33,873 nucleotides of DNA from Persephonella sp. Lineage in GTDB: Bacteria > Aquificota > Aquificia > Aquificales > Hydrogenothermaceae. Shown here piece by piece: positions 16,237-25,514 of the stretch (its first letter is position 1; each line of letters begins with the position of its first letter). The position numbers and the translations under genes are program-made. A model generated the notes under the pieces. That model searched no databases, was not told the origin of the DNA, and saw nothing but the letters and a program-made list of their open reading frames with translations. Location: positions 1-33,873 of the forward strand of contig JALVEY010000046.1 in NCBI GenBank assembly GCA_027030485.1. Reading direction: 5' to 3'.

Positions 16237-17379
16237 ATGAAATTTTTGCATCTTTCTGATACCCATCTTGGGTATCACCAGTATGGTTTACAGGAAAGGG
16301 CCGCAGATTTTTTTGATGTTTTCAATGAAGCTGTTGATTTTGCCTTAGAGAAAAAAGTTGATTTTATTATACATACAGGGGATTTTTTTCATTCATCACG
16401 ACCTTCAAATCAGATTATTCTTCAAGGAATGGAAATACTGAAAAGATTGAAGGATGCAAAAATACCAGTATTTGTAATATCAGGAAATCATGATAGGGGA
16501 AGTCATGTAAGAGATGTATCTCCCTTAAAAATACTTCAACCTTTAGGGCTTAACCTGATAGATTCGGGAGTCTTAGAATATGAAGGTATATTTATTGGTG
16601 GATTAAAATACATATCAAAAGCTGGTTTAAAACAATTGGATTTTAGAGAGGTTCTTGAAAAATTTCTTGAAAAAATGGACGAAGGGTTTAAAATACTTAT
16701 GCTACATCAGGAATTTCAACCTTTTTTTCCAGACTCAAAACTGAACATGTTTTCAGACCTGCCAGAAGGCTTTGATTATGTTGGTATAGGTCATTACCAT
16801 GTCGCCCAGCCTCCCTCTTTAATAAATGGAGCTACCGTTGTTTACCCAGGATCAACAGAGTTTACAGCTTACAACGAAAAAGAGGAAGAAAAGGGAAAAG
16901 GGTTTTATATCATAGAAGTAGATAATAAAGAGTTGCGAACAAAATTTATTAAATTTCAAAGAAGAAGACCTTTTCTTTTTTACAGGTTTAATGAAGAAAA
17001 CAGTGAACAAATTCTTAAAAAAATAAAAGATGATCTTGAGAGAGGTCAGTATGTTAAAAAACCTGTTTTGATTTTAAAGGGTACAGTAAAGGATCTCAGC
17101 TATTCTGATATTAGACATTTAATGAAGAACGAAGGTATAACTGAAGAGAAATTCTTACACATGCAGGTAAACCTTGCAAAAGATCAGGTTGAAAATTCCC
17201 CAGAGCACACAATAATAGAACTTGAAGATAATCTGATAAAAAAAGAACTTCAAAAACTGATTGGAGACAAAGATCTTTCGGAAAAGGTAATAGAGCTTAT
17301 AGACCATTTAAAAACAATTGAAAATACAGATGAGGTAAAAAAACTCCTTAGGGAGAACCCTGAAATTCTGGATTTTTAG
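16237..17379 (+). CDS. sbcD: SbcD/Mre11-type DNA repair nuclease
   Basis: A 380-residue Mre11/SbcD nuclease, the manganese-dependent partner of SbcC/Rad50 in processing double-strand breaks and hairpins. The phosphodiesterase motifs are in order: DTH (D8, H10), GDFF (D49), GNHD (N84, H85), H157 in LMLHQEF, and GHYH (H186, H188). A capping domain and a helical C-terminus for Rad50 binding follow. The ATG abuts the stop of the upstream DUF2892-like gene, so the two are almost certainly co-translated. The Rad50/SbcC gene, usually adjacent, is not seen here. The next gene is an unrelated reductase. Confidence 0.93.
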   Translation: MKFLHLSDTHLGYHQYGLQERAADFFDVFNEAVDFALEKKVDFIIHTGDFFHSSRPSNQIILQGMEILKRLKDAKIPVFVISGNHDRGSHVRDVSPLKILQPLGLNLIDSGVLEYEGIFIGGLKYISKAGLKQLDFREVLEKFLEKMDEGFKILMLHQEFQPFFPDSKLNMFSDLPEGFDYVGIGHYHVAQPPSLINGATVVYPGSTEFTAYNEKEEEKGKGFYIIEVDNKELRTKFIKFQRRRPFLFYRFNEENSEQILKKIKDDLERGQYVKKPVLILKGTVKDLSYSDIRHLMKNEGITEEKFLHMQVNLAKDQVENSPEHTIIELEDNLIKKELQKLIGDKDLSEKVIELIDHLKTIENTDEVKKLLRENPEILDF

Positions 17380-17388
17380 GAGAGTGTT

Positions 17389-18396
17389 TTGGAATATAGA
17401 AATCTTGGCAACTCAGGTCTTAAAGTCTCAGTTATATGTCTTGGTGCGATGACATTTACAGAAAAGGGATGGAGAACTGCTGGAAGTATGAGTTTTTCGG
17501 AAATAAAAAAGGTTGTTGATTATGCTATTGACAGCGGTATTAACTTTTTTGATACTGCAGATATTTACGGGTTTGGTGAGTCAGAAAGTCTTCTGGGAAA
17601 GGCTTTAGGAAACAAAAAGAATGATGTTATTATCGCAACGAAAGTAAGGGGTGTTATGGACGAAAAAGATCCAAACAGCAGGGGACTGTCAAGATACCAT
17701 ATATTCAGATCTATAGATCAGTCTTTAAAAAGGTTAGGTAGGGATTATATAGATCTTTATCAGCTCCACTGGTGGGACAACCACACCCCTATAGAGGAAA
17801 CCCTTGAGGCTCTGAATGATCTTGTCAGGATAGGTAAAGTAAGGTATGTGGGGATTTCTGATTTTGCCGGCTGGCAGATAGCAAGATCTGTATCAATTCA
17901 GGAGATGAAAAACTACTCAAGATTTATTTCAGCCCAGATGTATTACTCCCTTCTTGGAAGGGATATAGAGTTTGAGGTTGTCCCTGCATGCGAGGCTCTG
18001 GGACTTGGAATTCTTGCATGGAGCCCCCTTGCAGGAGGTTTTCTGACGGGGAAATACTCAAAAAACAGTCCGTATCCTGAAGACAGTAGATACTCAAGAA
18101 TGGAAAAACCTTTTTTAAGGTTTGATCTTAACGAGGCTTTCTCTTTAGTTGAGGGGATAAAAAAGATAGGAAAAAAGTATAACGCTACTGTATCTCAGGT
18201 TGCACTTAACTGGGTTAGATCAAAAGAGTATGTAAGCTCAATTATAATAGGGGTAAGAAGCATAGAACAGATAAAGGACAATGTTGGATGTGTAGATTGG
18301 AGTTTGTCTAAAGAAGATGTCGGACACCTTGATGAGATAACAATACCTAAAAAACCTTACCCTCAATGGTTTCTTGATTTATTTGCAGATCTGTAG
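17389..18396 (+). CDS. Aldo/keto reductase
   Basis: A 335-residue NAD(P)H-dependent oxidoreductase with the AKR (beta/alpha)8 fold. The catalytic tetrad is visible: Asp and Tyr in FFDTADIYGFGESE, Lys in VIIATKVRG, and His in DLYQLHWWDNHTP. The cofactor-binding end has SIIIGVRSIEQIKDN. It resembles the YajO/YghZ-type group; the substrate cannot be read from the sequence. The initiator is TTG at 17389, giving MEYRNLGNSGLKVS, chosen because TAGGAGAG stands immediately upstream and the N-terminus then matches the family exactly. It lies nine bases after sbcD and eight bases before the ABC exporter gene, on one likely transcript. Confidence 0.9.
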   Translation: MEYRNLGNSGLKVSVICLGAMTFTEKGWRTAGSMSFSEIKKVVDYAIDSGINFFDTADIYGFGESESLLGKALGNKKNDVIIATKVRGVMDEKDPNSRGLSRYHIFRSIDQSLKRLGRDYIDLYQLHWWDNHTPIEETLEALNDLVRIGKVRYVGISDFAGWQIARSVSIQEMKNYSRFISAQMYYSLLGRDIEFEVVPACEALGLGILAWSPLAGGFLTGKYSKNSPYPEDSRYSRMEKPFLRFDLNEAFSLVEGIKKIGKKYNATVSQVALNWVRSKEYVSSIIIGVRSIEQIKDNVGCVDWSLSKEDVGHLDEITIPKKPYPQWFLDLFADL

Positions 18397-18404
18397 GTAG
18401 TCTG

Positions 18405-20174
18405 ATGTACACCTGGGATAAGATTTTTTCACAGATAAAAAAATATAGAAGGGAGCTGTTTTTAGGACACCTTTTTGCTGTTCTTGCTACAGCTGTAAGT
18501 ATACCCACCCCCCTTTTTCTTCCTCTCCTTGTTGATGAGGTTCTTCTTAATAAGCCGGGCATATTTGTTCACACATACCAGAAATTTTTTGGTGAGGGAA
18601 ATCCTGTTACCTATACATTAACAGCCCTTATCATCGTTATTGTGATGAGGCTTTTGTTTTTTATATTTAATGCACTTCAGTCAAAAATATTCACAAAAAT
18701 TTCCAAAAGCATAACCTACATTATAAGGGAAGACCTTCTCAAGCATCTGAAAGATGTCTCGATGTCCGAGTTTGAGACTGTTGGGGGAGGTGCGATAACA
18801 TCAAAGCTTGTTACAGACATTAACACAATAGATGACTTTATAGGGAAGACTGTAAGCAGGTTTATAATTTCTGTTCTTACTATTATTGGTGTTGCCTTCG
18901 TGCTGATAATGATAAACTGGAAGCTGGGACTTTTGATAGTTTTTTTAAACCCTGTGGTTATATATTTCACAACAGTAGTAGGAAGAAAAATAGGAAAGCT
19001 GAAGGCTATTGAAAACAAGGCAGTTGAGAGTTTTCAGGAAAAGCTTACAGAGACCCTTGATCTTTTCTGGCAGATAAGGGCAAGCAACAGAGAAGGATCA
19101 TTTATAAACTCTGTGCTTGAGAAGGCAAAAGAGCTAAGAAAAACATCTATAGAGTACGGGTGGAAAAGCGATGCAGCTGCCAGACTGTCTATGCTTGTTT
19201 TTCTCGCAGGATATGAGATTTTTAGAGCCGTAAGCATACTTTTTGTTGCATACTCAGATCTAACTATCGGTCTAATGCTTGCCATATTTGGCTACCTGTG
19301 GGTGATGATGACCCCTGTTCAGGAACTGCTCGGCATTCAGTACGCATTCCACTCAGGGGATGCTGCATTAAAAAGAATAAATGAAATTTTCCAGATGAAA
19401 AAAGAGCCCAAATATCCCCATGTATTAAATCCTTTTAAGAATAAAGAAACATGTTCAATAAAATTAAAAGATGTTTATTTTTCTTACGATGGGATTAATT
19501 ACATTCTTCAGGGGATAAACATATCTGCTGAAAAAGGAAAAAAAGTTGCCGTAGTAGGAGCGAGTGGTAGCGGAAAAACGACCCTTGCCCACATTATGGT
19601 AGGGTTCTATCCAGTGGACAAAGGGGATATCCTGTATGATGGTATATCTGTTAAGGAAATAGGACTTGATGTCGTCAGGGAAAATGTTTCTCTGGTTCTT
19701 CAAAACCCTATGATGTTTAATGATACAGTTAGATTTAACCTGACTATGGGCAGGGATATTCCTGAAACAAAAATATGGGAAGCACTTGAGATAGCCCAGA
19801 TGAAAGACGTTGTGGAAAATATGCCCCAAAAATTAGAAACCCTTATAGGGAAAAACGGCATAAGACTTTCAGGAGGGCAGAGACAGAGGCTTGCCATAGC
19901 AAGGATGATACTTCAGGATCCCAAAATAGTTATACTTGACGAATCAACTTCAGCCCTTGACACACATACAGAGTACAGGCTCTTTAAGGCTCTCCAGAAA
20001 TACCTTGAGAACAAAACAACCGTAATAATAGCCCACAGATTAAGCACAGTTCAGCAGGCAGATTATATATATGTGTTAGACAGGGGAAAAGTGGTAGAAG
20101 AAGGAACCCATCAGGAGCTTATAGAAAAAGAAGGTCTGTACAACAGCTTCATGAGAAAACATTTTATGCTTTAA
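18405..20174 (+). CDS. ABC exporter, fused membrane and ATPase domains (MsbA-like)
   Basis: A 589-residue half-transporter of the type IV ABC exporter fold. Residues 1-325 hold six membrane helices (the first at about 20-42, then pairs near 66-85, 145-190 and 260-300). The nucleotide-binding domain has Walker A GASGSGKTT, the Q-loop LVLQNPMMF, the signature LSGGQRQRLAIAR, Walker B IVILDEST and the H-loop IIAHRLST. It should work as a homodimer or with a second half-transporter, exporting lipid, peptide or drug. No accessory genes show the substrate. It is the last gene of the plus run that begins at 16033. Confidence 0.92.
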   Translation: MYTWDKIFSQIKKYRRELFLGHLFAVLATAVSIPTPLFLPLLVDEVLLNKPGIFVHTYQKFFGEGNPVTYTLTALIIVIVMRLLFFIFNALQSKIFTKISKSITYIIREDLLKHLKDVSMSEFETVGGGAITSKLVTDINTIDDFIGKTVSRFIISVLTIIGVAFVLIMINWKLGLLIVFLNPVVIYFTTVVGRKIGKLKAIENKAVESFQEKLTETLDLFWQIRASNREGSFINSVLEKAKELRKTSIEYGWKSDAAARLSMLVFLAGYEIFRAVSILFVAYSDLTIGLMLAIFGYLWVMMTPVQELLGIQYAFHSGDAALKRINEIFQMKKEPKYPHVLNPFKNKETCSIKLKDVYFSYDGINYILQGINISAEKGKKVAVVGASGSGKTTLAHIMVGFYPVDKGDILYDGISVKEIGLDVVRENVSLVLQNPMMFNDTVRFNLTMGRDIPETKIWEALEIAQMKDVVENMPQKLETLIGKNGIRLSGGQRQRLAIARMILQDPKIVILDESTSALDTHTEYRLFKALQKYLENKTTVIIAHRLSTVQQADYIYVLDRGKVVEEGTHQELIEKEGLYNSFMRKHFML

Positions 20175-20196
20175 TTCTACCTTTTTTGTCCGATAA
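20170..20196 (+). promoter_or_regulatory. Possible sigma28 (FliA) promoter of the chemoreceptor gene
   Basis: TCCGATAA at 20189-20196 matches seven of eight bases of the sigma28 -10 consensus GCCGATAA. A weak -35, TTTA, lies at 20170-20173 with the standard 15-base spacing and overlaps the stop codon of the ABC exporter. It stands about 30 bases before the start of a methyl-accepting chemotaxis gene, and chemoreceptor genes are typical sigma28 targets. The -35 is poor (consensus TAAA), so this is a suggestion. Confidence 0.45.
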
Positions 20197-20229
20197 AAAT
20201 TATAAATTAATAACTGAGGGGGTTATTTG

Positions 20230-22224
20230 GTGAATTTTTTTAAGAATATGTCAATAAAAACAAAAGTTTATCTTCTTGCTATAATTCCCTTGATTACTAC
20301 ACTTATATATGCCCTTTTTTTTCTTGTTGAGGATTACAGAAAGTATAAGGAAAACTCATTTCTTGAAAAAGATGTTATACTGTCAACAAAAATTTCAGCC
20401 CTCGTTCATGAACTACAAAAAGAAAGGGGAGCAACCGCAGGTTTTTTAGGAAGTAAAGGAAATAAATTTAAGGATGAGCTTTCTAAACAAAGACGATTAA
20501 CAGATGATAAACTATCCCAGTTTAGATCAGAACTCCAAAAAATTGATACAAACAGATACCCTGAAGAGATAAGATCCCACCTAAAAGAAATAGAGGCATT
20601 ACTTTCAGAGCTTAGTGAAATAAGATCAAAGGTTGACTCTTTATCTATTCCATTAAATAAATCTTTAAAATATTACACAGGTCTTAACAATAAACTTATT
20701 TCTATCATAGGTTCTTTTTCAAAATTTAGCTCAAATGCAGAGGTTACAAAAGAACTGTTAGCCTATGTAAATTTTCTTCTTGCAAAAGAAAAGATGGGAA
20801 TCGAAAGAGCTGTACTTTCAGCTGTTTTTGCAAGAAACAGTTTTACACCCGATCTATACAGGAAATTTATATCTCTTCTAAGTCAGCAGGAGGCTTTTTT
20901 TACTTCATTCAGAATGACAGCTCCGGATCAATTTATACAAATATTCAAAAGATATTTTAAAGGGACGTCTGTATCTGAGGTTGAAAAAATGGAGAAGATC
21001 GCTCTTGAGATGGCAGAAAAAGGGGATTTTAATATTGATCCAACATACTGGTTCAAAACGATGACCCAAAAAATAAATATTCTGAAAGATATTGAGGATG
21101 CATTTTCTGATCTTCTGGTAAAAAATATAAGGAAACTAAAATCTGATGCTTTTAAAAAGTTCCTTGCAATGTCAATCTTCACTTTTGTTGTTATTCTTTT
21201 TATTCTTTTTATCAGTTATGTTATCAGTAAATCTATAAGTAATACGGTGAGCCTTATAGAAAGAGAGCTTAGACGTATGGCAGATAATAAAGATTTTACC
21301 AAAAAACTTTATGTGGATACTAAAGATGAGATGAAGAATATAGTTGATTCTATAAACTACCTTGTTGAGGCATCGAGAGAGGCTATTGAACAAGCAAAAA
21401 TATCCTCAAAGGAAAATACATCAATAGCAGCTGAACTTTCAGCAACTGTTTCAGAGATAGAAAAAAGAGTTGAAGAGGAGTCTGAGATCATCAGTAAGAC
21501 AACTTCAAAAGCTACAGCTATGCAAAAGCCCCTTGAAAGTTCAGTAGCTAAACTTGATAAAACAAAAAACGAGATAATAACCGCAGGTAGACTTTTAATT
21601 CAAGTGAGGGACAAAATAGAAGAGCTTCTAAATACTGTTAAACAAAGTGCAGATGAAGAAGTCAAGATAGTAGAAGAGCTTGAAAAGCTAAAAGAATCAA
21701 CAGATAGAACAAAAAATGTCCTTAAACTGATAGAAGATATTGCAAACCAGACAAACCTTCTTGCCCTTAATGCTGCCATAGAGGCAGCCAGGGCTGGAGA
21801 GGCAGGTAAAGGGTTTGCTGTTGTTGCTGATGAAGTAAGAAATTTAGCTGAAAAATCAAGAGAATATGTTGAGAATATCACAGAAACAATATCAGAACTC
21901 TTAAATGAGATAAATATTATATGTGAGAAAATTTCATCAAATGCAAAAACCGTAAAGGTGCTTGCGGAAGAATCACAAAATGTGGAGAAATCTGTTGAAT
22001 CTATAACGGAGGCAATGGAAAAAACGGTAAGCAGATCTGAAGATGCCTCTGACTCTATAAAAGCTATAGTAAATGAGATAAGGGCATTAATTCTTGAGAT
22101 AGAAAAGATTAATAAGATATCTTCTGCCAATACAAAAAGCATAGAAGAGATAGCAGATGCTATTGAACATCTGTACTCTATGACAGAAAACCTGAGCAAA
22201 ATTCTTGAGGAGTTTAAAACATAA
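20230..22224 (+). CDS. Methyl-accepting chemotaxis protein with NIT sensor domain
   Basis: A 664-residue chemoreceptor. The first membrane helix (about 14-34) is followed by a periplasmic NIT (nitrate/nitrite-sensing) domain to about residue 310, with the family hallmarks [18 protein letters not shown] and [18 protein letters not shown] second membrane helix (about 313-334) leads to a HAMP domain and a long coiled-coil signalling domain whose hairpin tip, [19 protein letters not shown] (about 507-525), contacts CheA and CheW. No C-terminal CheR-docking pentapeptide is present. The initiator is either GTG at 20230 (preferred, GAGGGGG seven bases upstream) or TTG at 20227. NIT domains bind nitrate or nitrite in the known cases; the ligand here is inferred. 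Confidence 0.93.
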   Translation: MNFFKNMSIKTKVYLLAIIPLITTLIYALFFLVEDYRKYKENSFLEKDVILSTKISALVHELQKERGATAGFLGSKGNKFKDELSKQRRLTDDKLSQFRSELQKIDTNRYPEEIRSHLKEIEALLSELSEIRSKVDSLSIPLNKSLKYYTGLNNKLISIIGSFSKFSSNAEVTKELLAYVNFLLAKEKMGIERAVLSAVFARNSFTPDLYRKFISLLSQQEAFFTSFRMTAPDQFIQIFKRYFKGTSVSEVEKMEKIALEMAEKGDFNIDPTYWFKTMTQKINILKDIEDAFSDLLVKNIRKLKSDAFKKFLAMSIFTFVVILFILFISYVISKSISNTVSLIERELRRMADNKDFTKKLYVDTKDEMKNIVDSINYLVEASREAIEQAKISSKENTSIAAELSATVSEIEKRVEEESEIISKTTSKATAMQKPLESSVAKLDKTKNEIITAGRLLIQVRDKIEELLNTVKQSADEEVKIVEELEKLKESTDRTKNVLKLIEDIANQTNLLALNAAIEAARAGEAGKGFAVVADEVRNLAEKSREYVENITETISELLNEINIICEKISSNAKTVKVLAEESQNVEKSVESITEAMEKTVSRSEDASDSIKAIVNEIRALILEIEKINKISSANTKSIEEIADAIEHLYSMTENLSKILEEFKT

Positions 22225-22279
22225 TTGATTTAAACTCCCTCCGGTATAATATTATTCTATTATTCAGGCTGGAGGGATT

Positions 22280-24388
22280 ATGGATCTAATTGAAAAACTG
22301 AATGATCAGCAGAGAGAGGCTGTTCTGCATTTTTCATCACCCCTGCTTGTTTTAGCAGGTGCCGGATCAGGAAAAACAAGAGTTATAACCCATAAAATAA
22401 TCTACCTTGTTAATAATTTCTCTATTCCTGTTGACAGAATTCTGGCAATAACATTCACCAACAAGGCAGCATCAGAGATGAAAGAAAGGGTTGTAAAATC
22501 TCTAAATCTGAAAGAAGACCCCCAGTGGATAACAACTTTCCACAGCTTATGTGCAAAAATTCTAAGAATTGAGGCAGAGTATATAGGTTACGGGAGGGAC
22601 TTTGTTATTTATGACGAGGAGGATTCAAAAAAGGTTATAAGAGATGTTGTAAAACAGCTGAATATAAATGATGAGGTGTATAAACCTGAAAAGATAAGGA
22701 ATGTTATAAACCAGATAAAGCAGAACCTTGATGAGTCTATTATTGATTTTTACGCATTCACAATGCCCCATCTTCCTGAGATTTACAAAAGATACAGCCA
22801 GAGTTTAGCCCTGTCAAATGCGATGGATTTTGATGATCTTCTCCTAAATGTAGTAAAACTTTTCAAAGAAAACCCTGAGATACTAAAAAAATGGCAGTCA
22901 AAGTTTGATTATATACTTGTTGACGAGTATCAGGACACAAATCTTGTCCAGCATGAGATACTTAAGTTGATCGTTGGGAATAGGGACTGTATAACTGTTG
23001 TTGGAGACCCCCAGCAGTGCATATACACGTGGAGAGGAGCAAACCCTGAAAACATACTTGAGTTTGAGAAGGATTTTCCCGGAACAAAGATAATAAAGCT
23101 TGAAAGGAACTACAGATCTACCGAAAAAATCCTCTCCGTTGCCAACAGGGTAATATCAGGAGCAAAGGGAAGATGGAAAGAGAAGGTTCTCAGGTTGTGG
23201 ACTGACAGAAAGGGAGGAGAGGATATATACCTGATAAGTTTAGAAACTGATAAAAAGGAGAGCGGGTTTATAACAAACAAAATAAAATCATTAACAAAGG
23301 ATGAAGGTTATAGATTTGGTGATTTTGCTGTTTTAATCAGAATGTCGTATCTTTCAAGAAACATAGAGGAATCATTTGTAAGATCAGGAATACCATATCA
23401 GGTAATAGGAGGGTTAAAATTTTACGAAAGGGCGGAGATCAAAGATATCCTTGCATATCTTAGATTTGCACTTCAGCCCAGAGACACACAGGCTTTTAAA
23501 AGAATTATAAACCTTCCCCCAAGAGGAATAGGAGAAAAAACTATACAGAAAATACAGGGTTTTTATGAAACAGACTGGATTCAGGCTTTAACAGATGCTT
23601 ACGAACAACTGCCGAAAAAATCAAAGCTTAGCCTTCAGGAATTTTTAGAGCTTGTTGAGTACATCAGAAAGTATGGAAATAAAAAGCCGTCCGAAACAGC
23701 CAAGTACATTGTTGATGTAATCAAATATGAAGACTACCTTGAAAGCAGATACAAAGACTGGGAAGACAGGGTGGCAAACATACATGAGCTTTTTAATGCC
23801 CTCAAAGAGGTGGAAAGATCAGGGAGGACATTCCTTGAGTTTTTGGAGGAAAGCTCACTTTCTCAGGCTCAGGACAACCTTGAAAACTCAGACACAGTAA
23901 AAATAATGACCGTACATGCAGCAAAAGGTTTAGAGTTTCCTGTTGTTTTCATAGCAGGTCTGGAAGATGGTATATTTCCAAGTGGAAGATCATTTGAAGA
24001 CATAGAGCAGGCTGAGGAAGAAAGAAGGCTTTTTTATGTTGCAGTAACAAGGGCTAAAGAAAAAGTTTTTATGAGCTATGCAAGAAAAAGAGCATCTTTC
24101 AGCGGTCAACTTAATGAAACAAAACCGTCAAGGTTTTTAAAGGAGATAAAAAACGATCTGAAATTTCTTTCAGACAGGAAAAATGTGAGGAGCGGTAAAC
24201 AGATATTCCCTTCAGAACATACAACCAAAGCATTTTCTTCAGGAACAGGCATAAGAACAGGACAGCTTGTGAAACATGAAACATTCGGGAAAGGAGTTGT
24301 TGTGTCCGTTAGCGGAAATAAAGCGACCGTTATATTTGAAAACTTCGGGCAGAAAACAATTTTAAAAGATTTTTTAAAATCTGTTTAA
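22280..24388 (+). CDS. pcrA: UvrD/PcrA/Rep-type superfamily 1A DNA helicase
   Basis: A 702-residue 3'-5' helicase. The Q motif LNDQQREAV starts the protein; motif I is AGAGSGKTRV, Ia ITFTNKAASEMKERV, II DEYQDTN, III VVGDPQQCIYTWRGA, IV near LERNYRS, V VKIMTVHAAKGLEFPVVFI and VI YVAVTRAKEKV. A C-terminal Tudor-like segment (GQLVKHETFGKGVVVSVSG and on) resembles the RNA-polymerase-binding tail of PcrA/UvrD. It acts in mismatch and nucleotide-excision repair and in clearing replication blocks. The SD is GGAGGG before ATG. A TATAAT at 22245-22250 may be a promoter -10. The last four bases overlap the convergent murI gene. PcrA and UvrD cannot be told apart here. Confidence 0.93.
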   Translation: MDLIEKLNDQQREAVLHFSSPLLVLAGAGSGKTRVITHKIIYLVNNFSIPVDRILAITFTNKAASEMKERVVKSLNLKEDPQWITTFHSLCAKILRIEAEYIGYGRDFVIYDEEDSKKVIRDVVKQLNINDEVYKPEKIRNVINQIKQNLDESIIDFYAFTMPHLPEIYKRYSQSLALSNAMDFDDLLLNVVKLFKENPEILKKWQSKFDYILVDEYQDTNLVQHEILKLIVGNRDCITVVGDPQQCIYTWRGANPENILEFEKDFPGTKIIKLERNYRSTEKILSVANRVISGAKGRWKEKVLRLWTDRKGGEDIYLISLETDKKESGFITNKIKSLTKDEGYRFGDFAVLIRMSYLSRNIEESFVRSGIPYQVIGGLKFYERAEIKDILAYLRFALQPRDTQAFKRIINLPPRGIGEKTIQKIQGFYETDWIQALTDAYEQLPKKSKLSLQEFLELVEYIRKYGNKKPSETAKYIVDVIKYEDYLESRYKDWEDRVANIHELFNALKEVERSGRTFLEFLEESSLSQAQDNLENSDTVKIMTVHAAKGLEFPVVFIAGLEDGIFPSGRSFEDIEQAEEERRLFYVAVTRAKEKVFMSYARKRASFSGQLNETKPSRFLKEIKNDLKFLSDRKNVRSGKQIFPSEHTTKAFSSGTGIRTGQLVKHETFGKGVVVSVSGNKATVIFENFGQKTILKDFLKSV

Positions 24389-25158
24389 AGGGTGCACAGT
24401 TTTGATAGATCTATTTTTTCAAGGGGTATATCCCCTATAAGAACCCTTTTAAACCTTTCAAAACTTTCTGACTCATCTGTTATGAAGATTTTTCTTAGAC
24501 CTGATCCGTTGAAACGGAGATTTTCCCTGTGGAGAAACTCGGCTATCGCCTGAGATGAATCAACTATTTTAAGATGTGGATAAATCTTTTTTATCGTTTT
24601 TTTTAATAAAGGGTAGTGGGTACAGCCTAAAATAAGAGTGTCTATTCCTTCAGCCACCAGATCATCAAGGTATTCCCTAACAACAAGCTCTGCTATCTGT
24701 CCTTCAATAATTCCCTCTTCAACAAGGGGAACAAATAAAGGACAGGGCTTTTGGTAAATTTGTACATTATTTTTTTCAAGGAGATTTTTGTAAGAACCAC
24801 TTTTTATTGTAGCAGACGTTCCTATAACCCCTATTTTTTTATTTCTTGTAAATCTTATAGCCATTTCAACGCCTGGTTCAATAACCCCTATCACAGGTAT
24901 ATCAAGTATGTTTTTTAATGTATCAAGGGCAAAAGACGAGGCCGTATTACAGGCAACAATGAGAGCATCAATCCCGAAACTTTTAAGATAGTTTCCAGCC
25001 TCCACAGAATATCTGATAACAGTTTCCTTAGATTTATTCCCGTAAGGTACTCTTGCTGTATCACCAAGGTAGTATATATCAGCTTTTGGAAACTCCTTTG
25101 ATATTTCCTTAAAAACTGTAAGACCTCCAATACCTGAGTCAAATATACCGATACTCAT
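24385..25158 (-). CDS. murI: Glutamate racemase
   Basis: A 257-residue cofactor-independent racemase that supplies D-glutamate for peptidoglycan. The two catalytic cysteines are in VACNTASS (C70) and ILGCTHYPLL (C179), with the partner Asp7 in IFDSGIGG. DTARVPYGNKS and the EPGVEMA loop are also typical. The ATG at 25158, MSIGIFDSGIGG, is chosen because it matches the family N-terminus and follows GGAAG; a longer reading to 25209 would add 17 unrelated residues that lie inside the upstream rsfS gene. It overlaps rsfS by four bases (ATGA), so the two are coupled. It is the last gene of the rng-bamD-rsfS-murI operon. Confidence 0.95.
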   Translation of the reverse strand: MSIGIFDSGIGGLTVFKEISKEFPKADIYYLGDTARVPYGNKSKETVIRYSVEAGNYLKSFGIDALIVACNTASSFALDTLKNILDIPVIGVIEPGVEMAIRFTRNKKIGVIGTSATIKSGSYKNLLEKNNVQIYQKPCPLFVPLVEEGIIEGQIAELVVREYLDDLVAEGIDTLILGCTHYPLLKKTIKKIYPHLKIVDSSQAIAEFLHRENLRFNGSGLRKIFITDESESFERFKRVLIGDIPLEKIDLSKLCTL

Positions 25159-25511
25159 CTTTCTTCTTCCTTGTTTGAATAAACAACAGGGGCGTCCGAC
25201 CACAGCCACTCAAGGTTGTAGTATTCCCTCAGCTCAGGGATGAAGATATTTACCATAATATCACCATAGTCAATGGCTATCCATCTTCCCTCGTTATATC
25301 CTTCAACATGGGAAGGTATTATTCCTTTTTCTTTCAGTCTGTGGGTTATTTCATCACAAATAGCTTTAGTGTGGACAGGTACATCACCTGAGATTATGAT
25401 CATGTAGTCTGCTATAGGAGAAACCTTTCCTATCTCAAGGGCTACTATATCTTTTCCTTTTTTTTCCTCGGCGGTTTTTATTATTTCATTTACAACATCT
25501 CTTGTATCTAT
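25155..25511 (-). CDS. rsfS: Ribosome silencing factor RsfS, ATA initiation codon
   Basis: A 118-residue RsfS/Iojap protein, which binds ribosomal protein L14 (uL14) and blocks subunit joining when growth slows. From the ATA at 25511 the sequence is (M/I)DTRDVVNEIIKTAEEKKGK, followed by DIVALEIGKVSPIADYMIII, a complete family N-terminus; later come the GRWIAIDYGDIMVNIFIPEL segment and a YYNLEWLWSDAP tail. No ATG, GTG, TTG or CTG occurs in frame between the bamD stop (25515-25517) and ATG 25403, and starting at 25403 would delete the first 36 residues of a conserved domain. An AAGGAGG site lies eight bases before the ATA. The end overlaps murI by four bases. Confidence 0.85.
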   Translation of the reverse strand: MDTRDVVNEIIKTAEEKKGKDIVALEIGKVSPIADYMIIISGDVPVHTKAICDEITHRLKEKGIIPSHVEGYNEGRWIAIDYGDIMVNIFIPELREYYNLEWLWSDAPVVYSNKEEER

Positions 25512-25514
25512 TTC

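Noticed and set aside
21600-22199. A 199-residue minus-strand reading frame inside the chemoreceptor gene
   Set aside because: It is the antisense of the Ser/Ala/Glu-rich coiled coil, with a low-complexity Ser/Phe/Ile composition and no family signature.
25159-25209. Extended N-terminus for murI
   Set aside because: The 17 extra residues match no glutamate racemase and lie within the rsfS coding region; ATG 25158 has a proper site and the correct family start.
25155-25403. RsfS starting at ATG 25403
   Set aside because: It would lose the first 36 conserved residues; the ribosome-binding site is far upstream and the frame is open back to the ATA at 25511.
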